Shown here piece by piece: positions 1 to 8,819 of a stretch of DNA of 64,000 nt. The stretch covers positions 2,590,995-2,654,994 of the forward strand of contig NZ_CP021023.1 of NCBI RefSeq assembly GCF_002117005.1, given 5' to 3'. Each line of letters begins with the position of its first letter. Position 1 is the first letter of the stretch. Below the pieces are notes generated by a model. It did not search any database, was not told where the DNA came from, and saw only the letters and a list, made by a program, of their open reading frames with translations. The position numbers and the translations under genes are program-made. The stretch is from Sedimentisphaera salicampi (lineage in GTDB: Bacteria; Planctomycetota; Phycisphaerae; Sedimentisphaerales; Sedimentisphaeraceae).

Positions 1-77
1 AGGCTCAGAAAAAGCTCAAGGAAATTCTTACCGTTGTGCAGGAGGCGCAGATGGTATCAATGGGGCTTCTCAAATAG
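1..77 (+). CDS. 3' end of an unidentified CDS (partial)
   Basis: The third frame is open from the window edge to TAG at 75-77 and reads as a charged, coding-like tail ending in MVSMGLLK. It lies upstream of gspE on the same strand, so it may be the preceding gene of the operon. Too short to name. Confidence 0.45.
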   Translation, partial: AQKKLKEILTVVQEAQMVSMGLLK

Positions 78-161
78 CTCTGTAAATAAAAAACAGTGCC
101 GGCTGCGTTAATTGCGGCCGGCAGTGAACATAAAAAAACTATTTTTCCGGACCTACTGCTA

Positions 162-1844
162 ATGAGTTTTTTATCGCAGAAATTGAAGGAAAAGAGCCTG
201 ATAAGTGCGTCTCAGGCTCTTGCCGTTGATGAATCAATCTCCAAAAACAACACCATTCTTGGTGCTGTAAGTTCGAATACGGACTTGGATGAACCAAGTT
301 TGCTGGAGGCGATCGCTGATATTATCGGCTGCAGATACCTGAGCTCTCTGGAAAGTCTCCTGCCCTCTCGAGATATGCTTGCAAAATTCCCAGCGAGGCT
401 GCTGCTTGAACACTGCATAGCTCCCGTAGAGATTGACGAAAGGCTGCATATTGCCGTGAACGATCCTTTCAACAGCAGAGGGATTGATCAGGTGCGCATA
501 TCAACAGGACTGGACTGCCCGATTGCGCTTTGCTGCAGGTCTGATATAGACCGCTTTATCAAAACCCATCTCGGCCTGGGCGCCGATACGATCCAGACTA
601 TGGTAGATGAGGCTGAAAGCAGCGGGCTTACGATACTCAGCGAGATTGAACAGCAGGATATAGACCTTGAAGATGAGGCTGAAGGCGCATCGATAATTCG
701 ATTTGTCAATCAGCTGCTTACAGAGGCCATAGAAAAGAGAGCAACGGATGTTCATATCGAGCCGTTTGAAGATGAACTGCGTGTGAGATACCGGGTGGAC
801 GGAGTGCTTCAGGGGGCGTCAGTACCGCCTGAGGTGAAGCAGTTTCAGGCGGCGATTGTTTCACGTATAAAGATTCTCAGCAATCTGGATATAGCCGAGA
901 AGAGGGTGCCTCAGGACGGAAGAATTAAGGTGCTCCTTTCGGGCAAAGAGGTGGATATCCGTGTTTCGATTATCCCGATGCTCTATGGCGAGGCGGTAGT
1001 ATTGAGGCTGCTGGACTGCTCATCAATGCTGCTTGGGCTTGAGAATATCGGTATGAACCGCGAGGACAGGGAAATTTTCTCTGATGTGATAACGAAGCCG
1101 CACGGGATTATTCTCGTTACCGGTCCGACCGGAAGCGGCAAAACTACCACGCTTTACGCTGCTCTTTCGAAGATAAACGATCTTGAGCGAAAGATTATCA
1201 CTATAGAAGACCCGATCGAATATCAGCTTTACGGCGTAAATCAGATACAGGTGTCTAATAAGCGCGGGCTTACCTTTGCAGCGGGGCTTCGCTCTATTCT
1301 CCGGCACGACCCGGATGTTATTCTTGTGGGCGAAATACGAGATCTTGAGACAGCACGAATCGCTGTGCAGTCATCGCTCACCGGCCATTTGGTATTCAGC
1401 ACACTGCACACAAACGACGCCTCCGGAGCTCTCACAAGGCTTGTGGATATGGGTGTTGAGCCGTATCTTGTGGCTTCTTCGCTTGAAGCTGTGCTCGCCC
1501 AGAGGCTTCTCAGGAAGATCTGCCCATACTGCCGAGAAGAGATTGATAAAGATGAAGCTAATGCCCTCAGGGATAAATACGGCGAGATAATCCCTGAAAC
1601 GCTCTACAAAGGGGCAGGCTGCAGAAACTGCCAGGGGACAGGCTACAGAGGCAGGGCAGGAATCTTTGAGCAGCTTGTTGTAAGCGATGATATAAGAGCT
1701 CTTCTTATGGATAACGCCTCGGTTACAGACATCAAGAAGCAGGCGAAGAAAGAGGGCATGAGAACCCTCAGGGAAGACGTGCAGAGGTATCTTGATGCCG
1801 GCGAGACTACCGTAGAAGAAATGCTCCGAGTAACGAAGGTGTAA
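162..1844 (+). CDS. gspE: Type II secretion / type IV pilus assembly ATPase GspE (PulE)
   Basis: Cytoplasmic hexameric ATPase that powers pseudopilus assembly in type II secretion. The N-terminal part is a MshEN/GspE-N-type region. The catalytic part has Walker A GPTGSGKTT at about residues 321-329, an Asp-box region IEDPIEYQ, a Walker B region (DPDVILVGEIRD) and a His box (STLHTND). A zinc-binding pair of CxxC motifs (CPYC near 455, CRNC near 488) is typical of GspE rather than of PilT. An in-frame GTG at 96 would add 22 residues; ATG 162 starts MSFLSQKLKE, which matches the usual family start better, so I chose it. It is the first clear gene of an 11-gene cluster and lies 9 bp before gspF. 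Confidence 0.93.
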   Translation: MSFLSQKLKEKSLISASQALAVDESISKNNTILGAVSSNTDLDEPSLLEAIADIIGCRYLSSLESLLPSRDMLAKFPARLLLEHCIAPVEIDERLHIAVNDPFNSRGIDQVRISTGLDCPIALCCRSDIDRFIKTHLGLGADTIQTMVDEAESSGLTILSEIEQQDIDLEDEAEGASIIRFVNQLLTEAIEKRATDVHIEPFEDELRVRYRVDGVLQGASVPPEVKQFQAAIVSRIKILSNLDIAEKRVPQDGRIKVLLSGKEVDIRVSIIPMLYGEAVVLRLLDCSSMLLGLENIGMNREDREIFSDVITKPHGIILVTGPTGSGKTTTLYAALSKINDLERKIITIEDPIEYQLYGVNQIQVSNKRGLTFAAGLRSILRHDPDVILVGEIRDLETARIAVQSSLTGHLVFSTLHTNDASGALTRLVDMGVEPYLVASSLEAVLAQRLLRKICPYCREEIDKDEANALRDKYGEIIPETLYKGAGCRNCQGTGYRGRAGIFEQLVVSDDIRALLMDNASVTDIKKQAKKEGMRTLREDVQRYLDAGETTVEEMLRVTKV

Positions 1845-1853
1845 GGAGGGAAT

Positions 1854-3056
1854 ATGCCTTTATTTGAATACAAAGCTTTCGACAGCTCAGGTGCAGCGGT
1901 GTCCGGAAGGCTCGAGGCGGCAGGACGCAAGGCCGCCTTGGATACTCTTGCAGCAAAAGGGCTTATGCCTTCTGAAATCCAGCAGAACGATAAGCAGTCC
2001 GCTTCACAGCGTGCAGGCAGGGTTTCAAAGAACGATATCGAAACATACACGAGGGAGCTTGGCAGCCTGCTTACTTCCGGGATGCCGCTGAGCAGGGCAG
2101 TGAAGGTTCTTGAGAATGAATCGGATAAGCCGGCCAGCAAAAATCTCTGGAAGGATGTTTCAGAGAATATATCCAACGGAGCGAGCCTTGCAGATGCCTT
2201 GAGCCGTTGGCCGAAATATTTCCCGCCTGTGTACTCAGCTATGGTTCGGGCGGGCGAAATGGGCGGATTCCTGGATCTTGTGCTCAATCAGATTGCAGAT
2301 TTCCGTTCAAGCGAGAATGAGCTGAGGAGCAGGGTTCAGTCTGCAATGATTTATCCGATTATCCTGAGCGTATTCTGCTTTGCTATACTTGTATTTCTTA
2401 TGCTTTTTTTTATACCGCGTTTTTCTTCCATTTTTATGGAATTTGGAGGGGAGCTTCCCGGGCTTACCAAAACAATAGTTGCGGCAAGCGAATTCATTAT
2501 GAGCTACTGGTACATAATCCTCTTTGCTGTTTTTGGAGGTGTTGTATTTTTCAAAAACTATATCTCCACGCCGCAGGGACGAGCAAGATATGAGAAAACG
2601 CTCCTTTCGATACCTATTGCGGGGACGATTACGGCAAAATTTGCGTTTGTGCGTTTTACAAGGATGCTCGGAACTCTGATAGGGGCGGGCGTTCCGCTGG
2701 TGGATTCTCTCAAGGTTGCAAGGGAGGCGATCGGCAATCACGTACTCTCAAGAGCTGTGAGTGTTGCGGTTGAAGATGTGCAGAAGGGCAGCTCTCTTTC
2801 GGCAAGTTTGAGAAGATGCCCGGAGCTTTTTTCCGGAGCCAATATTGAAATGATCTCGATTGCTGAGGAAAGTTCAAGACTTGATCAAGAGCTTCAGCGT
2901 CTTGCAGAGATGAATGAAAAGCAGCTCGACAGAAAGCTCAAAACTGCTGTCTCGGTATGCGAGCCGCTGATGCTTTTTATTATGGCTTCAATTGTGGGAA
3001 CGATTGTAGTGGGGATGCTTCTTCCAATATTTAATTTACAGGAACTTATTCATTGA
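1854..3056 (+). CDS. gspF: Type II secretion inner-membrane platform protein GspF
   Basis: Polytopic inner-membrane protein that couples the GspE ATPase to pseudopilin assembly. The 400-residue length is normal. It begins MPLFEYKAFD, the usual GspF/PilC opening, and has two T2SSF repeats with membrane segments near residues 165-190, 215-240 and 370-395. The start follows a strong AAGGAGG site, and gspG begins 8 bp after the stop. Confidence 0.95.
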   Translation: MPLFEYKAFDSSGAAVSGRLEAAGRKAALDTLAAKGLMPSEIQQNDKQSASQRAGRVSKNDIETYTRELGSLLTSGMPLSRAVKVLENESDKPASKNLWKDVSENISNGASLADALSRWPKYFPPVYSAMVRAGEMGGFLDLVLNQIADFRSSENELRSRVQSAMIYPIILSVFCFAILVFLMLFFIPRFSSIFMEFGGELPGLTKTIVAASEFIMSYWYIILFAVFGGVVFFKNYISTPQGRARYEKTLLSIPIAGTITAKFAFVRFTRMLGTLIGAGVPLVDSLKVAREAIGNHVLSRAVSVAVEDVQKGSSLSASLRRCPELFSGANIEMISIAEESSRLDQELQRLAEMNEKQLDRKLKTAVSVCEPLMLFIMASIVGTIVVGMLLPIFNLQELIH

Positions 3057-3063
3057 GGGAAAT

Positions 3064-3495
3064 ATGAAACAAAACAAAAGAAAAGGATTCACGCTCATAG
3101 AGCTTCTGCTTGCCGTGGTGATTCTTGCGGTTTTAGCGGCTGTTGTAGTACCGAAGTTTACAGGCAGAAGTGAAGAGGCAAGAGTGAGCGCAGCTAAAAC
3201 AGATATATCAAATATCGAGCTGGCTCTGGATTCATACGAGATCGATACAGGCGATTACCCATCAGACAGTGAAGGGCTTGAGGCTCTTGTTGACAAACCT
3301 TCGGGCAATGATTCTGAGAGATGGAAAGGCCCTTATCTCAAACGCGGCGTGCCTGATGACCCGTGGGGAAATGAATACAATTATGAGTATCCTGGCAGGC
3401 ATAATGAATACGGCTACGACCTCTATTCAAACGGTCCCGATGGAAGGGGCGGCACTGACGATGACATAATAAACTGGGATGAGGACAGAAACTGA
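3064..3495 (+). CDS. gspG: Major pseudopilin GspG
   Basis: Main subunit of the type II secretion pseudopilus. The prepilin cleavage motif is KGFTLIELLLAV, with Glu at mature position 5, followed by a hydrophobic helix. The C-terminal half has the GspG signature (GDYPSDSEGLEAL, DPWGNEYNYEYPG, YDLYSNGPDGRGGTDDD); the last Asp-rich loop is the known calcium site of the family. The 143-residue length is standard. Confidence 0.96.
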   Translation: MKQNKRKGFTLIELLLAVVILAVLAAVVVPKFTGRSEEARVSAAKTDISNIELALDSYEIDTGDYPSDSEGLEALVDKPSGNDSERWKGPYLKRGVPDDPWGNEYNYEYPGRHNEYGYDLYSNGPDGRGGTDDDIINWDEDRN

Positions 3496-3497
3496 AA

Positions 3498-3995
3498 ATG
3501 CGTTCTGCTGGAACAAAAGCCTTTACGCTTATTGAGCTTATTTTAGTGATGGTGATCATCTGTACGATGCTCGCTGTTGCTGCGCCCTCGCTCAGAGGCT
3601 TTTTCTCTTCGCGGCAGCTCGGCGAGCTTGCTGAGATGTTTGTGGTCTCGGCAAGATACGCCCGTCTTCAGGCTATCTCCGAAAGCAGACCTTACAGCTT
3701 TATGATTGATGAATCCAGAAAGAGTTACTGGGTGGCAGACAACCCCGGTCGAGAGGATGAGCATACAAAGGAGAGTATGTCTGTACCTCGGGATATCCCG
3801 AAGGAAGTTGAGATCACATTTGAGGGTTTCCAGCGTGAAGGAAACGCCCGCTACATTGAGTTTGATTCGCTTGGAGACTGCAAAGACTGCAGCGCACTGC
3901 TTGAAGATTCAAGGGGCAACCGCTTCCTTGTACAGTTTAGAGGATTGGGCAGAAAGTTCACCAGCATAGAGCTTGAGAATTTACGGAGGAACTGA
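3498..3995 (+). CDS. gspH: Minor pseudopilin GspH
   Basis: Prepilin-like protein with cleavage motif KAFTLIELILVMVII and a GspH-type C-terminal domain. In type II secretion GspH is a low-abundance pilin that joins the I-J-K tip complex to the GspG fibre. It sits between gspG and gspI in the canonical order, 2 bp after the gspG stop, and its stop overlaps the gspI start. There is no strong ribosome site, which suggests translational coupling. Identity rests on position and motif as well as sequence. Confidence 0.85.
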   Translation: MRSAGTKAFTLIELILVMVIICTMLAVAAPSLRGFFSSRQLGELAEMFVVSARYARLQAISESRPYSFMIDESRKSYWVADNPGREDEHTKESMSVPRDIPKEVEITFEGFQREGNARYIEFDSLGDCKDCSALLEDSRGNRFLVQFRGLGRKFTSIELENLRRN

Positions 3996-4369
3996 TGGAA
4001 GGTCTGCGGAAAGCCTTTACACTGATCGAAGTTCTTGCGGCAGTGGTGCTTGTGGGAATCATACTTCCCGCTGCTGTTTCAGGGATCTCTATGGCAGTTC
4101 GGGTGGCTTCAAATTCTGCCAAAATCCAGCGTGCGGGTATCCTCGCAGAAAACCGGCTCGCAGAGATCAGACTGGAAGAGAATTGGACAAAAAGCCAGCA
4201 GACCGGGGATTTTGAAGAAGAAGGGTTTAAAGATTTTCGCTGGCTAATGAGAGCAGAAGACTGGACAGACCCCTCGCTTCTGGAGGTAAGTATTACTGTT
4301 TACTGGGGCGAGGATATCCAGCGAGACAGTATTGAGCTTACTACTCTCGTGAAGCAGGAAACGGACTGA
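3995..4369 (+). CDS. gspI: Minor pseudopilin GspI
   Basis: Small pseudopilin of 124 residues with N-terminal motif KAFTLIEVLAAVVL and a GspI-like sequence AENRLAEIRL. The family member nucleates the pseudopilus tip with GspJ and GspK. The ATG overlaps the gspH stop and follows GGAGG. Position four in the pseudopilin run supports the call. Confidence 0.88.
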   Translation: MEGLRKAFTLIEVLAAVVLVGIILPAAVSGISMAVRVASNSAKIQRAGILAENRLAEIRLEENWTKSQQTGDFEEEGFKDFRWLMRAEDWTDPSLLEVSITVYWGEDIQRDSIELTTLVKQETD

Positions 4370-4374
4370 CACAG

Positions 4375-5136
4375 ATGAAAAAGGCAGGTGCAAACAGAGA
4401 ATGTGCTTTCACGCTTATAGAGCTCGTTATGGCGATGGCTCTTATAAATATCATTGCGCTGAGCCTTTATTCATCTTTGCATATTGCTTTCAGGGCTAAA
4501 GATTCCGCTGAAACGGCCCTTCAGCCGTACAGAACGATTGTTCCTGTGTTTGAATCCATAAGGCGTGATTTAACTTGCACCCCTTCGCCTGATGGAACAC
4601 TTTTTGGAGAGTTTACAGGCGAATCTGATGAGCAGGGCGATTTTCCGGCTGATCAGCTTTCGTTTTTTTCAGCAAGCTTAAGCGGGGAAGCAGAAAAGCA
4701 AACCTGCAATATTGCAGAAATAACCTACGCCCTCACCTCAGGGCTGGATGAGGTGCCCGCCCCTGCGCGGGTAAACATAGACGAGCAGAAGAAGAACCTG
4801 CTTGTTAGATACGTAAGGTACAATCCGCTCTCAAAGGATGCCGAACAGCTCAATGAGGATATACTGTTTGAAGGTGTCAGATCGCTTGAGATTGAATATT
4901 ACTATCAGGGCGAGTGGCTCGAAGAGTGGGATTCTCAAGAAAAAGACGGCGTTATCCCTCAAGCGGTGAGATTCAGTATTCAGCTCTCTGACTCTCAGAA
5001 AAATGAGGAGAAAGAGGTGCATAAGAGGCTCAATAATAATGGTGATAACCCCGTTTATTCCAAAACCTTTCTTCTTCGCTGTTATGAAGGAGCCAGTGAA
5101 GACTCTCAGGGAGAAGCAAATGCCGGCCAGCTTTAA
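4375..5136 (+). CDS. gspJ: Minor pseudopilin GspJ
   Basis: Pseudopilin of 253 residues with prepilin motif CAFTLIELVMAMALI. The C-terminal region has GspJ-like text (LSFFSASL, VRYVRYNPLS, LEIEYYYQGEWLEEW). It forms the tip complex with GspI and GspK in known systems. Its 3' end overlaps the start of gspK by 17 bp in another frame, as expected for coupled translation. Confidence 0.88.
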   Translation: MKKAGANRECAFTLIELVMAMALINIIALSLYSSLHIAFRAKDSAETALQPYRTIVPVFESIRRDLTCTPSPDGTLFGEFTGESDEQGDFPADQLSFFSASLSGEAEKQTCNIAEITYALTSGLDEVPAPARVNIDEQKKNLLVRYVRYNPLSKDAEQLNEDILFEGVRSLEIEYYYQGEWLEEWDSQEKDGVIPQAVRFSIQLSDSQKNEEKEVHKRLNNNGDNPVYSKTFLLRCYEGASEDSQGEANAGQL

Positions 5137-6454
5137 AATACACAGCCGAAGAAAAGGCACAGTGCTTATCGTTACGATATGGGTTACGCTCCTGCTTGCC
5201 GGGCTTGTGATTATTATGGGCAGGTCTCTGCGGGTGGATGCCTTGTTTGCAGCAAACAGCCTCTCAACGGTGAAGTGTGAGGCGGCAGCTGAGGGAGCGA
5301 TTGATTACGTTTTAACCAGTATTTCCAGCGAGGAAGACTCTTCGGTGGAGTATGAACAAACGGCGTTTGAGGCGATGAGAATCGGGGATTGTTATTTCTG
5401 GGCGATTTCGCCTGATCTGTCGGATGAAGATCATCTCTCCTATGGACTTATAGACGAGGCGGGGAAAGTTAATCTTAATACTGCTTCCTACGATATGCTC
5501 ACCAAGCTTCCCGGAATGACAAGCGAGCTTGCCTATTCGATAATTGACTGGCGCGACGGCGATCAGGAGGTGAGCCCGGGCGGGGCTGAAAGCGAGTATT
5601 ATCTGCTGCTGGATGAGCCGTATTCGGCCAAGGATGATGATTTCGAAACTGTTGAAGAGGTGCTTCTGGTGAAGGGAGCAGAGAAGGATATACTCTTCGG
5701 CGAGGATACAAACAGAAACGGCCTGCTTGATGAGAATGAAAACGACGGGGCGGCTTCAGCCCCCGACGACGACGGAGACGGAAAGCTCGATCCGGGCTTT
5801 TACAATTATGTTACAGTTTGCAGCAGCCAGCCCAATGAGGCCAGCGGAGGCGGGGAGATGATAAACGTTAATGATCAGGCCAACAGTATGAAAATATTTA
5901 ATCTTCTAAAAGAAAACGAGGGAGAAGAGAGGGCATACGAAATCCTTGCCGCAATTCAAACTCAGCAGAGTTATGATAATATTATTGAGTTCTACTATAC
6001 CAGCGGAATGACCCTTGAAGAATTCGAAAAGTTAGGTGCGAATATTACCACAAGCGATGAGGATACGATAAACGGGCTTATAAATGTAAATTCTGCTCCT
6101 TCCGAAGTGCTTCTCTGCCTGCCCGGGCTTGAGGAGTCTGAGGTGGAGGATTTGGTTGAATACAGGGCAGAGAATCCGCCGGAAGAGGGGAGCATTATCT
6201 GGATTACAGAGGTTCTTGAAGAGGCTAAGGCCGTGGAGATTGGCAGCTTCATAACAGGAAGCTCGCATCAGTATTCGGCGGATTTGGTGGTTGCTGCCTC
6301 CGACGGCAGGGCGTTTGCAAGATACTTCATTATTATCGACACCGCCTCCGGTCAGAGCCCGCAGGTGATTTACAGGCAATCATTAAAACATCTTGGCTGG
6401 CCTCTGGATGCCCAGATTCTTGAAACGCTCAAAAGCGGAAAAGAATTAGAATAA
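5120..6454 (+). CDS. gspK: Minor pseudopilin GspK
   Basis: Large tip pseudopilin. It starts MPASFKIHSRRKGTVLIVTIW, where KGTVLIVTIW is the diverged GspK prepilin motif that lacks the Glu5 of other pilins. Further features are YGLIDEAGKVNLNTAS, a helix-hairpin-helix-like segment (LTKLPGMTSELAYSIIDWRDGD) and a second NVNSAPSEVLLCLPGL segment. Around residues 195-230 there are two Asp-rich calcium-loop-like stretches (DTNRNGLLDENE and DDDGDGKLD). Frames open further upstream (to 5003), but ATG 5120 has GGGAG in front and starts just before the pilin motif. Confidence 0.9.
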   Translation: MPASFKIHSRRKGTVLIVTIWVTLLLAGLVIIMGRSLRVDALFAANSLSTVKCEAAAEGAIDYVLTSISSEEDSSVEYEQTAFEAMRIGDCYFWAISPDLSDEDHLSYGLIDEAGKVNLNTASYDMLTKLPGMTSELAYSIIDWRDGDQEVSPGGAESEYYLLLDEPYSAKDDDFETVEEVLLVKGAEKDILFGEDTNRNGLLDENENDGAASAPDDDGDGKLDPGFYNYVTVCSSQPNEASGGGEMINVNDQANSMKIFNLLKENEGEERAYEILAAIQTQQSYDNIIEFYYTSGMTLEEFEKLGANITTSDEDTINGLINVNSAPSEVLLCLPGLEESEVEDLVEYRAENPPEEGSIIWITEVLEEAKAVEIGSFITGSSHQYSADLVVAASDGRAFARYFIIIDTASGQSPQVIYRQSLKHLGWPLDAQILETLKSGKELE

Positions 6455-6486
6455 TCAGGACGATAGCTTTTTATTTAGGCGAATAG

Positions 6487-7734
6487 ATGAAAAATAACAG
6501 AAAAATACTTGGCATAGTGTTTACCTCAAAGGCCGTTTCGGTTTGCGAGGTTCACAGGCGAAGGACGCATTTTGAAGAAACTGGATTTGCTCAATTCGAG
6601 CTTCATAATAAGCTTTCAGATGAAGCCGGCCGGTTCAGGGAGTTTTTGAAAAATGAGGGGTTCTCCGCATCTCAGGCGGTTCTCTCTTTAAGCTCAAGAC
6701 ACATAATGGCAAGCAGATTTGACGTTCCGGGCAATCTCCAGCAGGCTCAGCTTGCCGGTGCAGCGAGGCTGAAAATTGAGAGCTCGCTGGATATTCCCTT
6801 CGAACAGATTGAAGCGGATTATATTGCCTCAGAGGGAGCTTTGAATGTCTTTGTTATCACAAAGGCTGCATTAAAAGAACGCCTTGATTTTCTCCGTTCA
6901 GCAGGGCTTACCCCCGTTGCGGCCGGCTGTATAGCGTCGGTTTTGCAGCCTGAGGAGCAGGGTCTTTCTGTATTTCCTGTAACAGGCGGTTTTGAGCTGG
7001 CCTGCCGGACGGGTTCGGCCTTGAGCGATGTTGATTTTATCAGCAGTGAAAATGCAGGTGATGATCCTGAATCTGCTGTACGCAGCTATGTCCAGGCGCA
7101 GAAGCTCAAAGGCTCTCTGCCAGAGGAATCGCCGGTAAATATGCCGGAAAAACCGTCTGAAACAATGGATCAGCAGGCTGCAAGGATCGGGGCAGAGCAG
7201 TATTTAAGCTCAGCGTTCAAGATTGATTTTCTTGCCGGAAGGCTCCAGCCTGAGAATGGGAAGGTCTCCCGCCCCCTTATCTTAAAAGCGGGCTTAGCAG
7301 TGGCGGCTGTTTTGATTTTGGCGGGTGTTTTTGCTTATGATACGTGGAGTCGTTTCAAGGATATGAAAGCCTCGCAAACAAGGCTCTCAGAGATATCTCA
7401 GCAGGCTGAGGAGGCTGAGAAGATTATCGGAAGGGTTCAGTTTGCACGAGGCTGGTTTGACAATGAGCCTGTAAGGCTTGATATGCTCAAGGAACTCACA
7501 GATGCCTTCCCCGCTGAAGGCAGCGTTTGGGTGAATTCGATTGCCTCTGATTCTGCTCTCGGGCAGGTCGTTACGGGCAGAGCGGAGAGCGAGAATGCTG
7601 TGAACAAAACTATAGACCGCATCAAAGACGGCTCGGGTATGAAATCGGTGAAAACGCTTTACATAAGAAAATCCGGCAAGGGAAGCGGAATATTTGAATT
7701 TGCGGTGAGTTTTGATTTTGAGGAGGCAGGCTGA
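6487..7734 (+). CDS. gspL: GspL-like assembly platform protein (PilM/PilN-type architecture)
   Basis: 415 residues. An N-terminal actin-like (PilM/GspL cytoplasmic) domain begins KILGIVFTSKAVSVCEV. One transmembrane helix lies near residues 265-285 (AGLAVAAVLILAGVFAYDTW), followed by a periplasmic PilN/GspL-like ferredoxin-fold domain. In type II secretion GspL anchors GspE to the membrane. The sequence is diverged, so the call rests on this architecture and on its place between gspK and gspM. Its stop overlaps the next start (TGATG). Confidence 0.82.
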   Translation: MKNNRKILGIVFTSKAVSVCEVHRRRTHFEETGFAQFELHNKLSDEAGRFREFLKNEGFSASQAVLSLSSRHIMASRFDVPGNLQQAQLAGAARLKIESSLDIPFEQIEADYIASEGALNVFVITKAALKERLDFLRSAGLTPVAAGCIASVLQPEEQGLSVFPVTGGFELACRTGSALSDVDFISSENAGDDPESAVRSYVQAQKLKGSLPEESPVNMPEKPSETMDQQAARIGAEQYLSSAFKIDFLAGRLQPENGKVSRPLILKAGLAVAAVLILAGVFAYDTWSRFKDMKASQTRLSEISQQAEEAEKIIGRVQFARGWFDNEPVRLDMLKELTDAFPAEGSVWVNSIASDSALGQVVTGRAESENAVNKTIDRIKDGSGMKSVKTLYIRKSGKGSGIFEFAVSFDFEEAG

Positions 7735-8279
7735 TGGATCTGACGTTGAGAGAAAAGCGAATTTTGATTATTGCCCTTGCTTCGATAGCAATTCTGTTGT
7801 GCGATAAGTATATCATTTCTCCAGGACTGGGAAAAAGGGCTGAGATTATAAATGCAGGTGAGAAAAATAAAGAAGACCTCGCGCAGGCTCAGAATCTGAT
7901 AAAGCGAAAGAAGCTCTTCCAGCCGCAGTGGGATCGGATGCAGGAAAACGGGCTGACTGAAAATGTTCAGCAGCTCGAGAGCAGGCTTCTTGATTTCATC
8001 GATAAAACCTCCAGCTCCGCCGGCCTTGATATATCCTTTGTTCAGCCGGATGTCTCGGAGGTGAAGGAAGGATTTGGATTGGTGGAAATGTCTATTTCAG
8101 GGAAGGGAAGCATCAGAGCGGTTACTGAATTTATGTACGAAGCGGCTTTATCCGATATGCCCGTGAGGACGGAATCTTTTCAGCTCGGAGCGGCCAATGA
8201 AAACGGCACAGAGATATCGGTTCAGATTGATTTGAGCGCTCTTTTTATAAAACCTGCAAAGGAGGATAATGATGAATAA
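7734..8279 (+). CDS. gspM: GspM/PilO-like inner-membrane protein
   Basis: 181 residues with a short cytoplasmic N-terminus, one membrane helix at about residues 9-24 (ILIIALASIAILLCDKYI), a coiled-coil region and a small periplasmic domain. This is the plan of GspM/PilO, which pairs with GspL. It has AGGAGG in front and overlaps both neighbours. Sequence similarity alone would not separate GspM from PilO. Confidence 0.78.
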   Translation: MDLTLREKRILIIALASIAILLCDKYIISPGLGKRAEIINAGEKNKEDLAQAQNLIKRKKLFQPQWDRMQENGLTENVQQLESRLLDFIDKTSSSAGLDISFVQPDVSEVKEGFGLVEMSISGKGSIRAVTEFMYEAALSDMPVRTESFQLGAANENGTEISVQIDLSALFIKPAKEDNDE

Positions 8280-8805
8280 GGTTCTGCTTGTACTGCTGAT
8301 AACGCTCGCACTCTTTGCCTCAGAAGAAGAAAAGGCATCAAGCCTTGAGGATTACAGCGTAATTTACAAAAAAAATATATTTTCCAAAAACAGAATCCCT
8401 GATTTGCCTCCGGAACAAACAGAGGAAGCTGAAAAGAAGGTTCGCAGGGTGATCAGCGTTTATGTTCTGAAAGGCACTGCCTTCAGCGGCTCAAAGCCTT
8501 CAGCTTTCATAGAGGAGGAAGTTTCGGGAAAGGTTTATATCGTAGGCCCGGGAGAGGAGATTGCAGGCAGAGAGATTTTGAATGTGAGCAAGGATGCGAT
8601 TGTCTGCAGAGAAGGTGATTCAGAGTCTGAGGTGAAAATAGGGGGCGAGCTCGGCAGATCGGAAACAGAGAAAACTGTTTTCGTGCAGCAGGATTCTGAG
8701 CCTGCTGAGCAGGATGATGAGAAAACAGAGCCTGCCGGCGATTCGGATAAAAGCGAGATACTGAAAAAATTAATAGAAAGAAGAAAACGTCAGTTAGATA
8801 AATGA
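8269..8805 (+). CDS. GspC-like protein with HR domain
   Basis: 178 residues. It has a hydrophobic N-terminus (VLLVLLITLALFAS), then about residues 50-115 resemble the homology region of GspC/PilP (VYVLKGTAFSGSKPSAFIEEE, VYIVGPGEEIAGREIL, AIVCREGDSE), which in known systems binds the secretin N0 domain. The C-terminus is acidic and disordered. Unlike classic operons where gspC comes first, it lies directly before the secretin gene. ATG 8269 has AAGGAGG in front. Confidence 0.7.
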   Translation: MMNKVLLVLLITLALFASEEEKASSLEDYSVIYKKNIFSKNRIPDLPPEQTEEAEKKVRRVISVYVLKGTAFSGSKPSAFIEEEVSGKVYIVGPGEEIAGREILNVSKDAIVCREGDSESEVKIGGELGRSETEKTVFVQQDSEPAEQDDEKTEPAGDSDKSEILKKLIERRKRQLDK

Positions 8806-8819
8806 TGAGGTTTAAGCAA

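Noticed and set aside
1643-2287. 214-residue open frame on the minus strand
   Set aside because: It lies wholly opposite gspE and gspF, which are strongly coding, and its own translation shows no family pattern.
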